From assembly GCA_016839385.1 (NCBI GenBank), contig JAEOUK010000484.1, positions 1 to 9,043 of the forward strand: a DNA stretch of 9,043 nt, read 5' to 3'. The DNA comes from Promethearchaeota archaeon (GTDB lineage Archaea > Asgardarchaeota > Lokiarchaeia > Sigynarchaeales > MK-D1). Made by a program: the position numbers and the translations under genes. The notes under the pieces are model-generated. The model was given only the letters and a program-made list of their open reading frames with translations, was not told the DNA's origin and searched no databases. Below are positions 5,676 to 9,043 of the stretch, piece by piece (the stretch's first letter is position 1; the number at the start of each line of letters is the position of its first letter).

Positions 5676-8429
5676 TTACGCGATCCTTATTATTTTTTTA
5701 ACGAGATTATAAAACTTCATTCCAATTTTTGCTAGTCTTTTGCCCAAATAAGCATTTGCTGCCCAATAAAGCCATGCCTTTGATCCAAAATATTCCTCAG
5801 TAATAGGAACTACTCCATTTAGGATGTTCTCATCATTAATATATCCATTATAATAAGGAGGTTTTCCAAATGATGTAACATGATCCCAATCTGCATCGAA
5901 TTCTTTTGATAGGGAGATCATCCATCCCTTTGGAACTGGAACCGCATTTTCAGGAGGATTTACCATATTCAAATCAAGATTGTCTGGATTATATCCTGAA
6001 AATCCTAGCCAAGAATTATTTGACAGAATTTCATATTCATCTCCTTTTATCCGATATTTAATTAAACAATTAAAACTCGATTCAATATTGTCAAAATTAT
6101 AAGATTCAATTGCAATTAGATTATCCCCTTCTTTTAATAATGAAGAGATGTCAAAAACTTTAACCCTGTTTTGGATTGGCAATATGGACAGAGACATCCT
6201 ACTGAATACCTTCCCAATAAGAGTACCATTCACATATACTCGTCCATAAGTCCCAGCAATGCAAAGCATTTTAGCTATTTGTGGTTTTTCAGAAAGATTA
6301 AATTTAAAACGATAAAAATCCCCCGTGGGAGGCTTATTGATTTTGTTTGTACTGATCCATTCTGATTGGATACATTTTTCATTATTGAGGAGGTTTTGAT
6401 TCAATTCCCCAATTTTTTCTGAGCAATATTTTTGTAAATTCTGGAATCTCAATAAATTAAATTCTAGAACGGGACGTTTTGCACAATATAACCACAATTT
6501 TTCAAATTGTGGAATTATTTCACTAAGCAATTTCTGAAATGAATGAATTTTTCTTATAAGGTACTCTCTTGAGGTATGAGATTTTTTTATGTCTCGAATA
6601 TTCGCTACTTTATAAGTTAGGATTTTTAATTCCTCCTTTTGGGCGAGAGCGATAACAAGTTTCAATGAAAAATGCACGTATTCCAGATACTTTGCATTAT
6701 ATGAAATATAAGGTAGAATTTCATCTAAACGGTTAAGAATTCCCCTTGCCTTCTTTTCCAATTGTTTGTATTTTTTTACATAACGTCTAGGTTTTCTTGT
6801 TATTTCGAATGGATTTCGGAAAAGATGCATATAGAATACTTGTGGCATAATAATTGGACCAGAACGATAATATTTGTTAAGATTCGCACAGTTCCTTATA
6901 ATTTCAGTGAGCTGAATTATGAGGTTTTTCTCTTTGATATGAAAAAAATGCATTAAAAATGAAGCAAGAACAGAATAAGCATTTGGTATTTTAATCTCCC
7001 ATGTAGCGGCGGCTGATAAAACTGTCCCATATATAAAGTTCTCTCGAAAACTTGGATTATTAAAATCCCCCCAGGTACTATTTAATAATCCGATTATTCC
7101 AGGATCGTCAGAATCTTTATTAATATTAAGTTTTTTCCCATATTCGATCATTCCTAATATATTATTTGAAGATGATCTGTAATCCGGAAAATGTCGGCAC
7201 CAATTTAAATGAGAGGGACTTAGAATTATAGGATTTTTGGAGATCTTAAAAATGCGTGTTAATATATCATATTTTTTTTTTGGAGCATAATCCCAGAACA
7301 TCACTTGGATATCTTTTGGAAGATCTTTCATAATATCATCATAATTTGCTATAATATCATGGTACATGATGATTTGCTCTTTCCCATATTTTTTAGCCAA
7401 ATCATAGACTTTTTTGTAATGCGTCATAAGAACTTGAGAACGTCCATTTCTCTCCACTAAATCTTTTGATTTGTACACTCCTACATCGTAACTTTCATCA
7501 CATCCAATATGAAATGCTTTAGTGGATGAAAATGAGTTACAAATTGATTTATAATAGTCTTCAATCAAGGAATAAATTCTTTGATCTGACACATTAAAGC
7601 ATTGAGCACTTGGGAATTCTGCAAGATGTTCATATTCTGGAATTTGTAGTATGTTATCCTGATGACCTAAGGAGACATAAATAGGAATTAAATCAATAAA
7701 TCGTTCTCTAGCATAAGTATTAATTTCTTTGATTTCATCAGGTGTAAATTGAGCAACTGTTGTTCCAATTTTGGGGTGTTTTTCATTATAAAAATTATCT
7801 CCCTCGTATCCTATCGCATAGACATTCATTTTGTACCGAGCAAGAATATCAATGTATCTTTTTGCTGATTCTACTGTGGGACATTGTCCTCTGGAAGTGT
7901 CCTCAGCTACACCTCTCATTGAAAGCATGGGGTAATCATAGATTTCCATCGCAGGTAAAGTTAAAACTGGGCTCATTTTATCTATAGGAATCTGCTCGGA
8001 AATTTGTAACAAAGTTTGAACTGCATAAAACATTCCTTGTCGGCTAGCACCTTGAATAAATACACCATGCGAGTTTATTGAAAGAGAATAGCCTTCTTTT
8101 TGGTATTCTAAAGGAAATTCAACGGATTTTTTACTGTAATTCATTATGGTAGAAATTTGGTCAAAAGATGAGTCAGAGACAAAATCTACTTTGATTTCTA
8201 ATTTATCTAATTCTTCCACTAAATTTCTTAATATAAAATCATCTGGATCAAATCCCGAAGAGAGAATCTTCAACGGAAGTTCACATTCAATTGAAAATTT
8301 TCTTGAAAACGATCTATTGGGCTTTGGAACTAAATTTCCTATAAATTCTTCGAAACTTGAAAATAGACCGATTCTTTTTGTTTCTATTTTCCTTTTAATA
8401 GGAACGCCAATATACAGATTTTCTACCAT
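5676..8429 (-). CDS. GH20 beta-N-acetylhexosaminidase, GcnA-like, with extra C-terminal domains
   Basis: The 917-residue protein has four parts. Residues about 65-165 are the GH20b domain (EGYSLSINSHGVFIQG, then MFYAVQTLLQ). Residues about 168-480 are the catalytic barrel, with FHIGCDE at 306-312; Asp311-Glu312 is the GH20 pair that positions the acetamido group and acts as acid/base. The following R-x-x-V-L-x-x-H-Y-K-K-V pattern (330-341) resembles the GcnA branch. Residues about 490-680 are mostly helical and rich in Lys. Residues about 685-800 form a beta-rich sandwich with VYVNGTLIG (731-739), like the sugar-binding domains of GH2/GH78 enzymes. No signal peptide is present, so it should remove terminal GlcNAc/GalNAc inside the cell. 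The tail (about 886-917) is basic and amphipathic. The gene sits between larE-like and larC. No clear Shine-Dalgarno site precedes the ATG. Confidence 0.9.
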   Translation of the reverse strand: MVENLYIGVPIKRKIETKRIGLFSSFEEFIGNLVPKPNRSFSRKFSIECELPLKILSSGFDPDDFILRNLVEELDKLEIKVDFVSDSSFDQISTIMNYSKKSVEFPLEYQKEGYSLSINSHGVFIQGASRQGMFYAVQTLLQISEQIPIDKMSPVLTLPAMEIYDYPMLSMRGVAEDTSRGQCPTVESAKRYIDILARYKMNVYAIGYEGDNFYNEKHPKIGTTVAQFTPDEIKEINTYARERFIDLIPIYVSLGHQDNILQIPEYEHLAEFPSAQCFNVSDQRIYSLIEDYYKSICNSFSSTKAFHIGCDESYDVGVYKSKDLVERNGRSQVLMTHYKKVYDLAKKYGKEQIIMYHDIIANYDDIMKDLPKDIQVMFWDYAPKKKYDILTRIFKISKNPIILSPSHLNWCRHFPDYRSSSNNILGMIEYGKKLNINKDSDDPGIIGLLNSTWGDFNNPSFRENFIYGTVLSAAATWEIKIPNAYSVLASFLMHFFHIKEKNLIIQLTEIIRNCANLNKYYRSGPIIMPQVFYMHLFRNPFEITRKPRRYVKKYKQLEKKARGILNRLDEILPYISYNAKYLEYVHFSLKLVIALAQKEELKILTYKVANIRDIKKSHTSREYLIRKIHSFQKLLSEIIPQFEKLWLYCAKRPVLEFNLLRFQNLQKYCSEKIGELNQNLLNNEKCIQSEWISTNKINKPPTGDFYRFKFNLSEKPQIAKMLCIAGTYGRVYVNGTLIGKVFSRMSLSILPIQNRVKVFDISSLLKEGDNLIAIESYNFDNIESSFNCLIKYRIKGDEYEILSNNSWLGFSGYNPDNLDLNMVNPPENAVPVPKGWMISLSKEFDADWDHVTSFGKPPYYNGYINDENILNGVVPITEEYFGSKAWLYWAANAYLGKRLAKIGMKFYNLVKKIIRIA

Positions 8430-8561
8430 ACTTTATTCTTGATTATCTTATTATTATTATTTCGGGAGGGATTAGTTCCATGAAATTGAAATACAAATTG
8501 AGTAATCTGAAATAATGTTGAAAATACGCGTTGAAAAATTGTAAACTACGAAATTTTGTTT
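8430..8561. other. 132-bp AT-rich spacer with short direct repeats, larE-like to GH20
   Basis: This gap is longer than most in the window. It holds AAATTGA at 8483-8489 and again at 8495-8501 (12 bp apart), and GTTGAAAA at 8517-8524 and 8530-8537 (13 bp apart). Next to the GH20 start the minus strand reads ATAATAATAATAAG. These could be part of a promoter for the GH20-larC unit, but no strong TATA box stands out and the repeats are short enough to be chance in such DNA. Confidence 0.25.
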
Positions 8562-9043
8562 TTATTTTCGAGAGATATATAGATTATTCTGTCTATATCC
8601 TGCGAGATCTACATTAATAGAAGTAAAACCATACTCACTAAATTTTGCGTATATTTTTTTCCTGGTTTTTTCATCAAGCAATTTCGAGATAACTTTCATT
8701 TTTACCTCAATAATTGCATGCTGATTATCTAAAATTCTCACTCGAACCAGCTTGATACCAGTTAGATGTTTGATAAAGTCCTCCAATTCTTTAACTGCTT
8801 TAAGTAAATCTTCTGTAATTGGTAAATTATAGGAAAATCTTGTTAGTAAATTGATTTCAGGATGCTTATAAATCTTAAATCCATGTTTTTTGGCTAAATA
8901 TAAGAGATCTTCTCGAGTTATCCCTAATTCACCAAAAATCATTGTATATTTATTACCAAATTGCTGTTTTCCTGCCCAAAATGCATGAAAATGTTCGGAA
9001 CATGTTCCATCTATCGAAAAATCAAAATTCTTTGAATTTCGGG
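8562..9043 (-). CDS. larE: LarE-like ATP-dependent sulfur transferase, C-terminal part (cut by right edge)
   Basis: The minus-strand frame is open from the window edge to the TAA at 8562-8564, giving 159 residues of the 3' end. The ATG at 8942 is internal: the 33 codons before it continue the family (DGTCSEHF at the place of GTNADD). The visible part aligns by eye with the LarE C-terminal half: GITREDLLYLAKKHGF for GLTKxEIRxLAxxLGL, PITEDLLKAVKELE for PITPELLxxVEEAE, LVRVRI for QVRVRHH, and DLAGYRQNNL for DLEGYRxGSL. LarE donates sulfur to the pyridinium nucleotide precursor of the NPN cofactor. The key oddity is INLLTRFSY where ACLASRIPY is expected: the sacrificial cysteine (Cys176 in Lactobacillus LarE) is Asn, and the visible part contains a single Cys (in GTCSE). 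It may be a divergent paralogue. The ATP-binding N-terminus is outside the window. Confidence 0.75.
   Translation of the reverse strand, partial: RNSKNFDFSIDGTCSEHFHAFWAGKQQFGNKYTMIFGELGITREDLLYLAKKHGFKIYKHPEINLLTRFSYNLPITEDLLKAVKELEDFIKHLTGIKLVRVRILDNQHAIIEVKMKVISKLLDEKTRKKIYAKFSEYGFTSINVDLAGYRQNNLYISRK

Noticed and set aside
5112..8442. Several short plus-strand frames opposite larC and GH20
   Set aside because: All are antisense to strongly conserved coding sequence and show no family resemblance.
8480..8515. Plus-strand 11-codon frame with GGGAGGG ending 9 nt before its ATG
   Set aside because: The ribosome-binding site looks good, but the peptide (MKLKYKLSNLK) has no recognisable feature, no gene follows it on that strand, and it lies in the gap between two minus-strand genes. 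Chance is the simpler reading.
8562..8942. A complete 126-residue protein starting at the ATG at 8942
   Set aside because: The frame stays open through the right edge and the extra codons continue the LarE family pattern, so this ATG is internal.
1..9043. CRISPR arrays, tRNA genes, insertion sequences or phage genes
   Set aside because: No regularly spaced repeats, tRNA-like folds, transposase motifs or terminal inverted repeats were seen on either strand, and coding density leaves little room for them.

Overview
The window looks like AT-rich archaeal DNA (about one third G+C by eye), most probably from an Asgard archaeon. The main evidence is a gene at 2847-3836 that joins an Arf-type P-loop GTPase to a C-terminal roadblock-like domain and carries the HKxD motif typical of eukaryotic Rag/Gtr GTPases. 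An archaeal ThpR, a NikR-like ribbon-helix-helix regulator, a one-piece LarC and several genes with no visible Shine-Dalgarno site also fit an archaeon. The lineage is an inference; there is no rRNA gene to confirm it.

Layout. Positions 1-943 (minus) hold the N-terminal 314 codons of a GH36-type alpha-galactosidase that runs off the left edge. Upstream of it on the same strand is a PfkB-family sugar kinase (987-2111). Divergent from the kinase, across only 40 bp, is thpR (2152-2739, plus), followed by the Rag-like GTPase (2847-3836, plus). The GTPase converges, with 9 bp between stop codons, on a minus-strand run that reads, in transcription order: a LarE-like gene entering from the right edge (9043-8562), a 917-residue GH20 beta-hexosaminidase (8429-5676), larC (5673-4402) and the NikR-like regulator (4277 or 4301 to 3846).

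How the genes may work together. One theme is intracellular breakdown of glycans: GH36, GH20 and a sugar kinase, none with a visible signal peptide in what can be read. The second theme is the nickel-pincer nucleotide (NPN) cofactor of LarA-type racemases and epimerases: LarE-like sulfur transfer, LarC nickel insertion, and a nearby NikR-like factor. The two themes are interlocked, because the GH20 gene lies between the two lar genes and its stop is 2 nt from the larC start. Neither LarA nor LarB is in the window. A NPN enzyme acting on a sugar-derived hydroxy acid is the most economical link, but this is inference.

The best leads are the LarE-like protein, which has Asn where the sacrificial cysteine of LarE normally sits; the NikR-like protein, whose nickel ligands are mostly not recognisable; the Rag-like GTPase; and two clusters of short repeated, palindromic sites upstream of the GTPase and the NikR-like gene. 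All intergenic stretches are under 150 bp. I see no tRNA, rRNA, CRISPR array, transposase or insertion sequence.
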